DNA of 64,000 nucleotides from Atrina japonica (taxonomy: Eukaryota; Mollusca; Bivalvia; Pterioida; Pinnidae): positions 480,001 to 544,000 of the forward strand of contig BROG01000139.1 in assembly GCA_030159075.1 (NCBI GenBank). The letters are read 5' to 3'. The position numbers and the translations under genes were made by a program. The notes under the pieces were generated by a model. That model worked only from the letters and a program-made list of their open reading frames with translations, was not told the DNA's origin and did not search any database. Positions 22,510 to 34,440 of the stretch are shown piece by piece. Positions within the stretch are counted from its first letter, which is position 1, and each line of letters opens with the position of its first letter.

Positions 22510-24060
22510 TAAAAAAATATGTGAGGAGCAAGTTAAGGTCACTCTCTAACTTATACACTATAAAACTTGGGACTTTTAAAGGGAAATAACTCTGAAGAAT
22601 GGTAGATTGTGGATTTTTTGAAACTGATCAATCATGCAGATTCTTGTGTAGATCAGATCATGCTGAATAATTTTTTTTCTTCTAATGACTTCTCTCAACC
22701 TACAGAGACAGGACAAAGTTTGGTTGTAATTTTCTAATTTGTTATTTCAAATATTTGACAATTTTAACAGAAAGTGAAAATTAGATGTCACAATTTTAAT
22801 TACCCATATAGGTACAGGTAGTTGTCATCACAAAATTAAATTTTTCTGTTTAAAAAAATAAATCTTTAAATTTCTTATCTAGAAATTGAAAATCAAAATA
22901 TATAATGACACTGGGTTCAATTCTTTGTTTAAAGGTGAACATTGTTTTGAAATGCGAACAGAAATGGCTTTCCAATATTTATTTGAAAAAATGTGGTTTT
23001 ATATGAAATATATAACAAAAAATGACAGTGTCTGAATACCTTTGTCCCATCTCTTTATTTCACTTTCTGAGATAACTGCTGAAAACACAAAGGGTAGTTT
23101 TAAAGGGAGGTAACTTCATCGATCAGTTATATGCCAAGATTTTGTTTATGTTTTATTTGTATTTTCTGGGTATATTCAATAATTTTTCAGTTACACAGGT
23201 CAATGTTTTGTAGATCCATGCATGCCGATTGGGCATTTAGACCATGTAAGCTATAAGTTTGGAGGAAATCCCAAAATATTCTTCCACATTTGAATTCAAA
23301 ATTTTCTGCATTTTCAACAGTAAATGAGATTGACAAAACGGAGAAATCAGGTTTTTTTAAGGTTTGTGCATGTCCAGTTCAAGGCCTGATTCCCAACTGC
23401 AAAATGTAACATTTTATTCCAATTTCATATCAAAATATTCTCAATTTTTATTCTTAGTAAGAAAAGGAGTATCTTCTATAATTAATTCAAGAAATAAACA
23501 AGAAAAAAAAAGTAGTTGAATATTCATCAGCATATAATAAGATACAAAGCCAGCTTTGTAAATTTGAATAAATTAAACACTAAAACATTGGAGAAATTTG
23601 CTTCAGATATATTCCTAATGCCATTAGATTTTTACCAATTTGAGAAAAATAAAAAAAAAAATTAAAAAATATGGCAAAATTACCAATTCAAAAGGTACAG
23701 TTCCCTGTTTCAGGAAGACAGAAAAACACTGGAAATTGTGACAGAACAAGAAAAATTTGAATAAAAATATATCACATGGAATAAAACAGCATTAAAGAAA
23801 TCATGAAAAAAAGAATAACGATTGAGAGTTTATTTAGACAATATTTACATCTCTTTGACTCTTCAAATGCGAAGAGCTCGTAATTCTATACAAAACTTTA
23901 TCACAAAGGCATATATATCAATCACGATTATTCCAAACAGCCAATCTCTGACAACATCATCAAACGGAATGAAATGTTAATATCACACAAAAAACAATCT
24001 GTTACTACATCAAGCAACAGATACTTTGTTTGTCTGTAACAAACAATTCTGTTTAACCTG
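22510..24060. other. AT-rich, no gene recognised
   Basis: Contains GGGAAATAACTC and GGGAGGTAACT motifs and two 'TATATTCAATAATTTTTCAGTTA' -like remnants that resemble SINE-G tails. No splice-bounded frame was accepted. Confidence 0.35.
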
Positions 24061-24071
24061 TTTCCACTTAC

Positions 24072-24098
24072 AACAACGGAGCAACCCCTAGAGGCCAT
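24072..24098 (-). CDS. Very short candidate first coding exon
   Basis: On the minus strand, GCCGAAGATGGCC gives an ATG in a favourable context, nine open codons (MASRGCSVV), and a perfect GTAAGT donor in phase 0 (complement at 24066-24071). The extended frame runs to 63 codons if unspliced. There is no TATA box, no partner exon and no homology recognised, so chance is a real alternative. Confidence 0.2.
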
Positions 24099-24730
24099 CT
24101 TCGGCTTAAATAATATCAAGAATTTTCATATATCAAAAGCTAATGAAATTGGATTTTTCCGAGAGCTGATCATTCAAAATTTTTTTTTCATATTCAAATT
24201 TACCAGGCAAATATGAAAATATGTCATTGTTACGATTCTACGATTTATATAGATCTGATATTTGTTTAAACTGCAGACACCCACGGTATTTTGATTTCTA
24301 ATCTATGATTGAATACGAGTCGTAATTCTGATAATATGTAGCCCTCGGATAAGACGAGTCATCACCAGATCTGAATTGCTGGATCATCTGCTTACCAATA
24401 TTTCTCAATCCCCGTTATTACAATACAGACTACAGTACTGTTGCACTTTTGCCATTATTCTATAATATGCTACAGACTCAAAGTAAATTATCTAATTTTT
24501 TAAAATTTCTTTTGATTTTAAAATTTCTGCCGATCATTCTTTTTTTTTTTTTTTTTTGACAAGAACATGGCAGTGATTTACATGACCCCTGTCCTAAAAG
24601 TAAAACAGTTAAAAATTCCCTAACATGATAAAAAAAAATTTCACCAAGATTAAATATAACGCTTCCACACTTAAAATTTGTTGACGAATACAAGTTATTA
24701 AGACCACTTCATTTTTAATTTTTGAACAGA

Positions 24731-24952
24731 GTTTTATGTCACACTCAACAATTTTTCAGTTATATGGTGGCAGCCAGTTTGTGGAAGAGACCACATGCCT
24801 TCCCCAAAGTAAACTGGCAAACTTTCTCACAAAACCAGCTTAAGTCCCAGCGGGGCTCGAACCTGCTTCGACCGCAAGTAAGCATCTTCATGCCATCACG
24901 GTTCAAATAGCAATGCTCAAACCACTCCGTCATAGTAGCCCCAAGAGATGGC
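24731..24952 (-). mobile_element. SINE-G, near-complete copy
   Basis: In minus sense it has a tRNA-like head with B box GGTTCGAGCCCC (complement at 24852-24863), then AGTTTACTTTGGGGAAGG, GGTCTCTTCCACAAACTGG, CCACCATATAACTG and the tail GAGTGTGACATAAAAC. The A-box region is degenerate (complement of CTCAAACCACTCCGTCA). Confidence 0.8.
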
Positions 24953-25016
24953 TTCATTTAGTTAAATCCAAAGCCATGGTAATAAGTGTAAATATATACC
25001 GATACACAGTGGAATC

Positions 25017-25393
25017 TCATTATCTAGAAATTCACATGACCTCCCCATTTACTGCTTAATTTAAATTGGATTAAAGCAAGTATTAGTTACCCTTTCACCT
25101 TGACTAATTAACAAGAGCTGATTGTCCATTGTTTTGCAGGTAAACAAATTATTAATTACAGTGACTTCTGACAGTAGACCTCCAATCGCGGAAGATATAT
25201 TTGAGATAATAAGTACCAAGTCTATAATATTTTGATACTTAGGACCAGAAATATACTTTGAGGTAAGCAAAACTTTTAGATCAAAAGTTCGAAATATCGG
25301 AAATAAAATTAGTATAAATATATAGTAAAAAAATCAAGACCAGCCGTTCGACTTTGACATAACCAAAATTTTCGACATGACAAGATTTCACTG
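25017..25393. mobile_element. MITE P7
   Basis: It starts CAGTGGAATCTCATTATCTA and ends GACATGACAAGATTTCACTG/TA. The right arm GACCAGCCGTTCGACTTTGA recurs at 46810, where the left arm TTAGAATCTCATTATCTC is also found. It is separated from the next MITE only by a TATA repeat. Confidence 0.65.
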
Positions 25394-25405
25394 TATATAT
25401 ATATA

Positions 25406-25583
25406 CAGTGGAACCTGTCTTGAGAGACCACTGTCGTAGAAGACCACCTGTCTATTGAGACCGCTTTCTGAAAACCACTTGGTTCAATAATCCTTTAAAT
25501 AAAACCTGTTTTGAGAGACCACCTGTCTTTTAAGACCACATTTCAGTGGCAGTACGGGTGGTCTTTCAAGACAGGTTCCACTG
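25406..25583. mobile_element. MITE P2, reference copy
   Basis: A complete 178-bp copy: TA/CAGTGGAACCTGTCTTGAG at the left, CAAGACAGGTTCCACTG/TA at the right. Interior landmarks are GACCACTGTCGTAGAAGACC, TTTCTGAAAACCACTTGG, CCTTTAAATAAAACCTG and CATTTCAGTGGCAG. This copy carries only about one and a half units of the 30-bp motif that is expanded at 9946-10825 and 35526-35833. Confidence 0.85.
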
Positions 25584-25847
25584 TATCAACAATTACATGC
25601 CAGCCATTTTTGTGATGACAAAAGAAAATGACATCGATTTTAGCCTATGATGTAACATTCTGCAACGACATGGGACCACGTAACTAAGACTCATCCATAT
25701 GGTTTTCAACTTAAGCCACAAAAGTTTCATGAGTTTGTGAGTTCGTGAGTATATGAGTTTTAGTGAGTGGCAAGCAGGAATATTGATCTTCATGTATACA
25801 TGTATCTGGTATGACTAAATGAGTTTTACATCAAGACCATGTACATT

Positions 25848-26023
25848 AATCAAACTTGTCTATAAAGGCCACTCAAGGGAACAGGCAAAAATAGCCATTA
25901 TAGACAGGTGGCCTTTGTAAAGAGGTTTATTCATCATAAAAATGTTAACAACGGTTATGGTTGAATGGCCTTTATAGGCAGGTGCCCTTTAAATGGAGGT
26001 GGACTGTAATGCAAGTTTGACTA
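25848..26023. mobile_element. MITE P4, reverse orientation
   Basis: CAAACTTGTCTATAAAGGCC at the left and GCAAGTTTGACTATATATG at the right, with GGGAACAGGCAAAAATAGCC and ATAAAAATGTTAACAACGGT matching 4337-4513 in inverse order. Confidence 0.65.
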
Positions 26024-26237
26024 TATATGTTTTTATTGATATTTTCAAAAAGTATGCAACTCGCAATGTTATGCATACTGATCGTATTACTATACAAATT
26101 TGGTACAGTAGATATTCAGTATTAAGGATTGAAACCTGATCCAGTTACTTGTTAGACCAGTGCTCTTCCTATAATCAACCAGGAATGACCGCCTTAAGTG
26201 GTAAATTACTCATTTTTAAAAAAAAAACTGAATAGAG

Positions 26238-26477
26238 TATTTCACCACACTAAACATTTTTTTCAGTTATATGGTGGTGGCTAGTCTTTATTGGTGGAAG
26301 AGAGAGCCTGTTACAATGTAAGTAGGAAAAGACTGCCAGCCTTCTGAAAATGAACTGGCCAATTTTCTAACAGAAATCAGCTTAGGTTCCAGCGGGGCTC
26401 GAACCTGTGTCCTGACCAGAAGTGAGAAACTTCATGGTTCAAAGCGCGATGTTTTAACCACCTGGTCACGGAGGCCC
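26238..26477 (-). mobile_element. SINE-G, complete copy
   Basis: The best-preserved minus copy. The tail complement is TTTCACCACACTAAAC; the body has GGTGGAAGAGAGAGCCTGTT and AAATCAGCTTAGGTTCCAGC; the B-box complement is GGGGCTCGAACC; and GGTTCAAAGCGCGATG, ACCACCTGGTCACGGAGGCC close the tRNA-like head. Confidence 0.85.
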
Positions 26478-26548
26478 CATATATTACTCGTTTAAGATAT
26501 CTTACAGTCCTGCCAAGAATTTTTCACATAAGTGTAAAAATCACGGCT

Positions 26549-26607
26549 AAGGGTGAAGTGCCACAAATTTTGACCTGTGCTATGGGTTGATTGCACCGCA
26601 GATATGG
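26549..26607 (-). mobile_element. Meta-SINE-related fragment
   Basis: GGTGAAGTGCCACAAATTTT and GACCTGTGCTATGGGTTGA match 13603-13660 and 30070-30110. Only this block is kept. Confidence 0.45.
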
Positions 26608-27676
26608 TCCATTACCATACCGTGTCTGCTGTGACATTGGTCCACAGGTGAAAGAAAGTCTTAATCGAAAGATCAGTGACTAGCTCTTGGCAAAGAAACA
26701 GACTCAGCCTGTAGCTGAATGAGCCAATAGGATCAGCAGAAATCAATATCAAAGTGATTATTGTACGATTGTAACTTATTTCTATCACTGCCAGCTCTAA
26801 CCACATATAGTCTAAATTTTTTTACCTACCTGAGTTACAATAAATTCTCTGATGAATTAAAAACCACTGACAACATTGAATATTTACACCTTAATCCAAA
26901 AGATTAAATGCCTTACGCCTTTGCCGATAGCCAGTTTCAAACCACTGAACGACTAACCAGGAGTCCAGCGTACAATATACTACTTAGTGACAGATATCAC
27001 AAGATCATATCTGTTTTACGATTTTAGACTTTCCGTATAGTAAGACACTATACTTTAACAATGTGACGACTACAAATTAACAGTATCGCTAAACAATTGT
27101 ACAGGTCAATTTTCCCGATAATGGTGGGAGTGTAGAATAATTCATGGCTTGCCACCCAAGGCATAAAGTACGTATTGACACTTTTAGACAAAGCATGTAC
27201 AGTAAACACCTTTAAAATAATCAAAACGCCAAACAAATATTTACATATATCTGTACTTATCACATCAACAACATCATCTATATCATATGCTACAGCATCG
27301 TCCTTTTGACACAAAATATTGATTGATGGAGAAGATTTATTTCAAAGCTCAATACATAACTGAAATGGCATTGCATTGAAAATATGGCCAACCAAAAACG
27401 TGTTACCAATTATCCGACATTAAAAACTTTAATTCAAACAGAAACCACTGACTTTTTTGTTACGATAGATTTGTGAAATTACAACTGCCGTATAAATGCT
27501 ATAATGACATCACAAGATTTTCGCTGATAGTTTACTGTCATTAAAAACACATGTGACAGTTCTACAGTCATCTATTTGAAAGAAAAAAAAAAGTTTGGTG
27601 TGAATTTAAATGCAAATATAACTTGCTAACGAGCTGATGAAAAGTCAAAATGCAGTCAAATATATATATACATGTA
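26608..27676. other. No recognised feature
   Basis: AT-rich sequence. Minus-strand frames at 26612-26806 and 27048-27314 have no splice, start-context or domain support. Confidence 0.35.
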
Positions 27677-28015
27677 TATTGAAATCAAAGGGGAATTTTT
27701 TTTTCCAAATTAATATGGGTTTCAAAATTACTGTTAAAATTATAAAAAAGATATTTGATCAAAGAATCACCAATCACTCAAATAAAGCAGAATTTCAACG
27801 TAACAGGTTTCATAAAATGACTAAATGCAGTAAAACCTCAAAATATTGAAATCAAAGGGGAATGAATTTTTCTTTCAAATAAATATGGGTTTCAAAATAA
27901 CTGTGTTAAAATTGTAAAAAAGGGTATTTATCTGGGGAATCAAAATCATTTCAAATAAATTAAAACGTCAATGTACAAAAATGTAACAGGGTTCAGTATA
28001 TTTGGATTTGACTGT
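27677..28015. repeat. Direct 167-bp duplication
   Basis: TATTGAAATCAAAGGGGAAT occurs at 27677 and at 27844, and both copies continue with ATATGGGTTTCAAAAT and TGTAACAGG/CGTAACAGG blocks. The duplicates are clearly diverged. Confidence 0.8.
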
Positions 28016-28022
28016 ATATAAC

Positions 28023-28340
28023 TACTGTATACCTGGAAGTTTTGGATTATTTTCGTCCTTTTTTTGACAGAAGACATTAACCCTGTCTTATTACCCTTTC
28101 ACCACCAAGTAACTTAATGGTATGCTCTATTCTATTGTATTAGACCAGTCTATTATGGTCTATGGGGTTGAAAGGGTTAAATTCTCCCTAAATCACCACT
28201 GTCTCATGGATGGCATATATGTCCTAGCTTCAGTCATTTTGCTTGAAAATTTCTCTTCTATATCAAATTTGCCCTCCTATCTAAGGGCGAAAAATGGTGA
28301 AAATTAAACGGGAGCAAAAATTTCCAGATCTTCAGTAACT
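28023..28340. mobile_element. Family G element with a T2 insertion
   Basis: Left: TACTGTATACCTGGAAGTTT. Right: GGGAGCAAAAATTTCCAGAT. The T2 MITE at 28089-28180 sits inside it, so family G is older at this site. Confidence 0.6.
28089..28180. mobile_element. TTAA-MITE T2
   Basis: TTACCCTTTCACCACCAAG at the left, ACCAGTCTATTATGGTCTAT in the middle and GAAAGGGTTAA at the right; an inverted structure of about 90 bp. Confidence 0.7.
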
Positions 28341-28419
28341 ATATTATGGAATGAATGAGAAAAAAAACCCAAAAACAAACTATCTGATGAAGTGACTAAA
28401 TGACTACAATTTAACTCAT

Positions 28420-28692
28420 TATTTATTGTTGTTTAACGTCCCACTCGAGAATATTTCACTCATATGGAGACGTCACCAAATGCTGGTGAAGGGCTTCAAA
28501 GTTTGGCCTATGCTCGGCACTTACGGCCATTGAGCAGTAGGGTTCTTTAAAAAACACCTACTGTGACACGGAACCTCCAGCTTTTACTGTCTCATCCGAA
28601 AGACAGGAAACCAACCTGTCGCCGGCGGGACTCGAACTCATGACCTCACGATCCAGAGTCGAGCGCGCTACCGACTGAGCCAGGCCGGCTCG
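28420..28692 (-). mobile_element. Meta-SINE-like retroposon, intact
   Basis: Minus-sense order: tRNA-like head (GAGCCGGCCTGGCTCAGTCG, with A box TGGCTCAGTCGG and B-box GAGTTCGAGTCCC), a core with TTTCGGATGAGACAGTAAAA, GGTTCCGTGTCACAGTAGG and TTTAAAGAACCC, a GGTGACGTCTCCATATGAG segment and an (AAC/AAT)-rich tail. It is flanked by the perfect 13-bp duplication CAATTTAACTCAT (28407-28419 and 28693-28705). The core resembles the Meta-domain of metazoan Meta-SINEs (family knowledge; alignment not run). Confidence 0.9.
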
Positions 28693-28697
28693 CAATT

Positions 28698-28919
28698 TAA
28701 CTCATCAAACCCCTGTGGTCACATTTGGATTCACCCAAATCAATGAATAGTATGATCTAATGTCATAATCTGGGAGTGAACAAGTTAATATTGCATGTTA
28801 AATTGTTACGAAATTTTGTTTCTAAATCATATACCCTCGAATTCTAAAAGTGGATTTAATCATTCTTTGAAATGGACATGCAGGTCCAAATGTGATTTCA
28901 GGGGTTGATGTGTTAACTA
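28698..28919. mobile_element. TTAA-MITE T3, hit by the Meta-SINE
   Basis: TTAACTCATCAAACCCCTGT and GGTCACATTTGGA at the left; CCAAATGTGATTTCAGGGGT and TGATGTGTTAA at the right. The SINE duplication includes its first bases (TTAACTCAT), so the SINE inserted at the edge of this MITE. Confidence 0.7.
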
Positions 28920-28924
28920 TGAAC

Positions 28925-29345
28925 GAATGACCAATTGACTGCCAGTAGAATCTGAAAAATGCAACTTATAGACTAACTAAAAAAACTGACTGACTCACTA
29001 AAAATGAATTAATAACCTGAAAAATAGACTGACCAAATGTCTAAATATCTTACGTACAACTGACAACCTAACTGACTACCCAACCAACATTCTAAATGAC
29101 TAAAAGATTACCTAACAAAATGACTGACATTCTAACTCACCAACTGACTGACTAAATGATTGTCTAACAGAATGACTGACATCCTAACTCACCAACTGAC
29201 TGACTAAAAGATTGTCTAACAGAATGGCTGACATTCTAATTAACAAACTGACTGACTAAAATATTGACAAAACTGGCAGACATCCTAACAAACTAACTGA
29301 CTACAATCAAACAAACTAACCAACTTACCGACCAACTGATTAACT
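28925..29345. repeat. CTGA/CTAA-rich region with 52-bp repeat
   Basis: Degenerate ACTGACTGACTAA tetramer-like sequence. A 52-bp unit starting TGACTGACATTCTAACTCAC is repeated at 29121, 29173 and 29225. Confidence 0.8.
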
Positions 29346-29440
29346 AACTATAAATATAAAAAATGTTTTGTTGCTGGGGAATTCAAAACTAACTTTTTTT
29401 GTTGTTGTTTTTCTTGGAAACACCAACTAATAATCATACA

Positions 29441-29514
29441 AAAGACTTTTTTGGACTGGCCTAAATCTTTGGTTTACAGAAGAGTCCATTGTTTTTCAAG
29501 GGTTGTTGAATTAA
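29441..29514. mobile_element. TTAA-MITE T1, left end lost
   Basis: TTGGACTGGCCTAAATCTTT, ACAGAAGAGTCCATTGTTTT and a closing TTAA. Confidence 0.6.
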
Positions 29515-30002
29515 AAGCCAACCATTCTGCTGTTATATAATCCAACTTTCACAACCAACATGGAAAAAGTATGCCAATATGTATGCTAGATCACTTTTCC
29601 AATGTTGAAGCTATTAACTGCAGTGGCCAAGCTTCAATGTGAAAGCCTATAACGGTTTTGTTTAAAGATGTTTTCTACTTAATTTCAATAATACGATTTT
29701 GTTTTACATTTAGGTGTTACTGTTAAGTCAATTATCTATTGCATGAAAAATGGGTTCTTTAAGATGATTAAAGAGGCCAGGCTGAACGCTGGGTAACATC
29801 AGCAGTATATACAAGAAAAAAACAAGGATGAAAATCTATAGGTCAACGCGAACTCTTTAGTGAATTATTGGCATTCTCAAGAAGAAGACAGGAAAATATA
29901 TAATTCCGTTATCTTTCCATGATTGTTGTGGTGGTTTTGCTGTTATTAAATCCAATTTCACTCGCAAGAGTGCCTGTTCCGAAACATATGTTATGATATT
30001 GT

Positions 30003-30575
30003 TTGTTAGTTTTATTGTTTAACATCCTGCAACATAATTTTTCACTAACATGGAGATGTCGGCAGCTTTGGTGAAGTGACACAAATTTTTTACCTATGCT
30101 ATGGACTGACTACAAAGCAGTGAGGGATCTTTAACGTGCCTCAGCTGCCATGATATTTAAAGGGGCATTAGCTGGTGGGTTTTTTTTTGCTTTTTTTTCC
30201 AAAAAATTTCCTTCCTTTATTACCTCTTAGACTGATATAAAATAACAAAAAAGAGATATACACAGGCATAAAAATTGTTGTATATGAGTACCACGCTGAA
30301 CATATTGGAATATGAGATTTTTTTGTGATTGCACATTAAGTGCAAGTAGTAAAAATAGAAAAAATCGAAATCATATTTTTTCGTAAACACAGCTAATGCC
30401 CCCTTAAGTCTTGTCTGAAAGACCTGTGACCCTCACTTCTTTTGCTGACCACTTGGTGAACAATCATTACCATTTTTTGACGTCTTTAGTATGACCTGTT
30501 TCCAAGAATTGAACCCAAGACCTCCTGCTTGCTAGTCAAATAGTCTACCACTAAACTACCACAAGTGGTTATGTT
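30003..30575 (-). mobile_element. Older Meta-SINE relative, interrupted
   Basis: In minus sense the head reads TGGTAGTTTAGTGGTAGACT, then the B box GGGTTCAATTC; a core follows with GGTCACAGGTCTTTCAGAC and, after the interruption, GGCACGTTAAAGATCC, equivalent to the GCACGTTAAAGAACC of the intact copies. The tail is near 30003 (TTATTGTTTAACATCC complement side). The family E MITE at 30161-30403 splits it. Confidence 0.7.
30161..30403. mobile_element. TTAA foldback MITE family E, inserted in SINE
   Basis: AGGGGCATTAGCTG at the left and CAGCTAATGCCCCC at the right, bounded by TTAA duplications at 30157-30160 and 30404-30407. Removing it rejoins the SINE as ...GATATTTAAGTCTTG..., so the boundaries are exact. 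Confidence 0.9.
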
Positions 30576-30589
30576 AAAATATAAAACTA

Positions 30590-30748
30590 CAGTGAAACTT
30601 GTATATAAAGACCCCCTTAGGGACACAACAAAACAAGTCTTTATAGAGGTTGATTTGTACACAAATGGTACTAATGGGTACAGCAAAAAATGGTCTTTAT
30701 GACCTGGTGGTCTTTATACACAGGTGGTCACTAAAGCAGGTTTTACTG
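30590..30748. mobile_element. MITE P1
   Basis: TA/CAGTGAAACTTGTATATAA at the left; AAGCAGGTTTTACTG/TA at the right; reverse orientation relative to 1082-1259 (GAGGTTGATTTGTACACAAA shared). Confidence 0.85.
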
Positions 30749-30829
30749 TATCTGTCTTTAGAGAAAGACCACCCAGCTTGATGTTAAAATGCCCTCTCTC
30801 AATACTCAAAATGGATCGTAATTATCTCA

Positions 30830-30912
30830 TCATCCCCTGAGAAACAATGAACTCTTCTACAAATCAATGATCTTGGCCAGTCCATATGTGTCTATAGGGG
30901 TGAATGAGTTCA
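30830..30912. mobile_element. TTAA-MITE T1, degraded ends
   Basis: CATCCCCTGAGAAACAATGA, GGCCAGTCCATATGTGTC and GGGGTGAATGAGTT; both TTAA ends have mutated. Confidence 0.65.
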
Positions 30913-31025
30913 AGGATAAGATACATGTGGTCTTGCAAAGCAGTTGGTCATTAATGAAAGTGGTTTCACTGTATCACAATAAATCTAGCAATATTTGTGA
31001 CCCACTCTGACAAATGACACTCGGA

Positions 31026-31115
31026 TTAACTCATTCACCCCTATAGACACCTTTGGACTGGTCTTAGTCATTGATTTACAGAAGAATCCATTGTTTTTCA
31101 GGGGCTGATGAGTTC
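31026..31115. mobile_element. TTAA-MITE T1
   Basis: TTAACTCATTCACCCCTATA at the left and CAGGGGCTGATGAGTT at the right; opposite orientation to the copy 115 bp upstream. Confidence 0.7.
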
Positions 31116-31904
31116 ATCATGAGTAATAAGCCATCTAAATTAGTGAAAATACACTACCATGTCAAATTATAGATTTTGAAAAAAATTTAGCATTCCTGAA
31201 AATCTGAGAGTTCATGCACTCAAAAATAATTTTATCTAAAATCTGTTAATCACTGGATGAAAAAAAAGGTTATTTATGTTTTTTTTATATTTTGTTGAAT
31301 ATATAACTACAATCTTATCATGCCATTTTTTCAGCAGTTTGCAATGCTGTGTAGCCTATACTAAACATTTTTCAAGGCTTTTCCACACTTTTTAGTAAAA
31401 GGGACCTGGGCCTTGTGAATTGGGAATTTTAGCAAAATTTTATTGTAATTGATGGGAAATCTAAAAATACACAAAACTTAAACTGTAAAAAAAAATCTCT
31501 TCTAATTCATTGTTATTTGACTTCAATTGGGAAATTACAAGTGCAAACTGGGAAAAAAGCATTTTTTTTCCTGCATTAGGAATGTATGGGGCCTTATTTT
31601 GGCCCCCTACAATAGGATGGAAAATGCCTATTTTTGTAGAAACAATTTGTTAGCCACATTAATAATAATATTGTGATATCCATATACAGAGGTTTAAATT
31701 ATGTTAACAAAATTCTCTATAATGATTTTAATTCGGGAAGAGGTTTCTTTGTGTATTACACAAAAGTAATATATCACAAAATACAAATGTATAAGCAAAA
31801 TCTTAAGGTGACAAAAATAACTGACAGTGACAACAGGAAATATGAGAAAATGTCGATTTCTTTGTTATCATGCTTTTTAATGTTTACACTGCAAGGACTA
31901 AACT
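31116..31904. other. AT-rich, no recognised feature
   Basis: No splice-bounded coding segment. The frame at 31673-31906 runs into the next MITE and is not supported. Confidence 0.35.
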
Positions 31905-32064
31905 AGGACCTGTCTTGAGAGATCACCCAATCTGCCACTGAAATGTGGTCTCCCAAGACAGGTGGTCTCTTCAAAGAGGTTTTGCATACAGGATTATTCA
32001 ACAGAGTGGTTCCTTTATAATGTGGTCTCACGCGACAGCTGGTCTCTCAAGACAGGTTCCACTG
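31905..32064. mobile_element. MITE P2, reverse orientation
   Basis: GGACCTGTCTTGAGAGATCA at the left (terminal bases decayed) and CAAGACAGGTTCCACTG/TA at the right; TGCCACTGAAATGTGGTCTC is the inverse of the 25406 copy. Confidence 0.75.
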
Positions 32065-32831
<767 letters not shown>

Positions 32832-32920
32832 ACGCTCCAACTGTATATGTTACAGCAAGCAAGAAACGAAACACCATCAAAAAATGTTGTTTTAATTACA
32901 AGTACAATTATCTTTGTGTA

Positions 32921-33031
32921 AAGGTAATTCAAACAAAACCTTTGTTAACTTTTTTAGTGAATTAGGCCACCTGTCTATAACGGCTACTTTTGCCTGTTAC
33001 TTTCAGTGGCTTTTATAGACAAGTTTGACTG
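32921..33031. mobile_element. MITE P4, short copy
   Basis: AAAGGTAATTCAAACAAAAC, CACCTGTCTATAACGGCTAC and CAAGTTTGACTG match the second half of 4337-4513; the left half is missing. Confidence 0.6.
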
Positions 33032-33401
33032 TGCATGTATACCACCTCATCAGAGTTGGCAGTACCTGTGTGGTAAGATTTTATGAATTATAGGTTTAAT
33101 TTTTAGTACTTTTAGTATTATAGCTAAAGGTGGATACTGTCTTGATAGAATTACTATTATTCAAAATGTAGCACAACATATGTATATTTATTATAAACTT
33201 TTTCCAAAATTTTGGATAAAGAATCTACACATGCGCCTGCCATGATATCTCATTGTTTTATAAATCTGATATTAAAACCTCTTATTCACCATTCAAATGT
33301 TTTAACTTTTTTTCCTTTCAAAAATTAAATCAAGTCCTAAAAGTCTTGCCTAGTATTTGTTGAATCATTAGTTATTTTGATAGAAAGTTTTAAAATCGTA
33401 T

Positions 33402-33480
33402 GCAGTATACCTGTAAATTTTTGCTCCCCTTTGATTTTCGCCATTTTGCCCTTAGATGAGAAGGCAAATTATATCTACAT
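33402..33480. mobile_element. Family G fragment
   Basis: GCAGTATACCTGTAAATTTT, TGCTCCCCTTTGATTTTCGC and CCCTTAGATGAGAAGGCAAA. Confidence 0.5.
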
Positions 33481-33795
33481 CCATACAACCTCTAGTAACT
33501 AATGTTTTTGGCCCTTATAATGTATATTTGCAATGAAAAACCGTGATAACTTTAGTTGTTGGCCCTTACATGTACAATGTACATCTGCATGGACAAACTG
33601 CAGTAACTTCAGTTTGGCCCTTATAATGTACATTTGCAATGACCTACTCTGATAACTTCAGTTTTTGGACCTTATAAAGTACTTCTGCATCTACATGTAG
33701 GCAAACTGTAATAACTTAATCTAATGGCCGTAATTATATACATCTGAATAGGGAAACTAAAACAACTTCAGCTGACAGCCCATACAATGTACATC
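33481..33795. repeat. Degenerate minisatellite, about 55-65 bp
   Basis: Five to six diverged units built around GGCCCTTATAATGTACATTT, GCAATGACC/AAAACC and TGATAACTTCAGTTT. Confidence 0.75.
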
Positions 33796-34440
33796 ATTAA
33801 AGATTTCCATTTCCTTGTATACAATTTCAAGATCTGAAATTGATGTACTTCACTTTAGTACAACATCCATTTCTGCACCAAAAAAATTGTATGAAGCAGA
33901 AAATATTTGATGGTGAAAAACTAAATGAAACCTGAAGTGGGATACAAAACATATCTGTCTAATCATAAGTGATAACATGAAAATCAACCAATTGTAAAAT
34001 TCCATATCCAATACGGGAGGCATCACTTCTCAAAATCATCAAATTTCACTCCGATAATTGCGCTCTACAGCAAAACCATTGTACAAATCCATGCGTCAAT
34101 TTCATCTAAAGCTATTGAACAGATAGCAATTTTCACAAGCACTGCCAGTATACAAATGGAATTGGAAGTTACTCAAATATAATATGACCTGTAAAGCTTT
34201 TACTGAATAATGTGTTATATAGTCAGAATTCGTAAAACTTCTGGTTATTTATTTTTGTTTTTTGTTTTTTTTTGTGGAATTGAAAAAAAAAAATTATGCA
34301 ATTTTCCATGGATATAAATATGGATATACAAAAATGTCAGTAATGCATCTAAGTATAAAGTCTTGTTGATAAGTTCTAACATTATTTACAGAGCTAAACG
34401 GTAAGGGCATATTTAGGGATATAGTTTATCTTCAGTGATG
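33796..34440. other. No recognised feature
   Basis: AT-rich. No exon signal or shared repeat was recognised. Confidence 0.35.
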
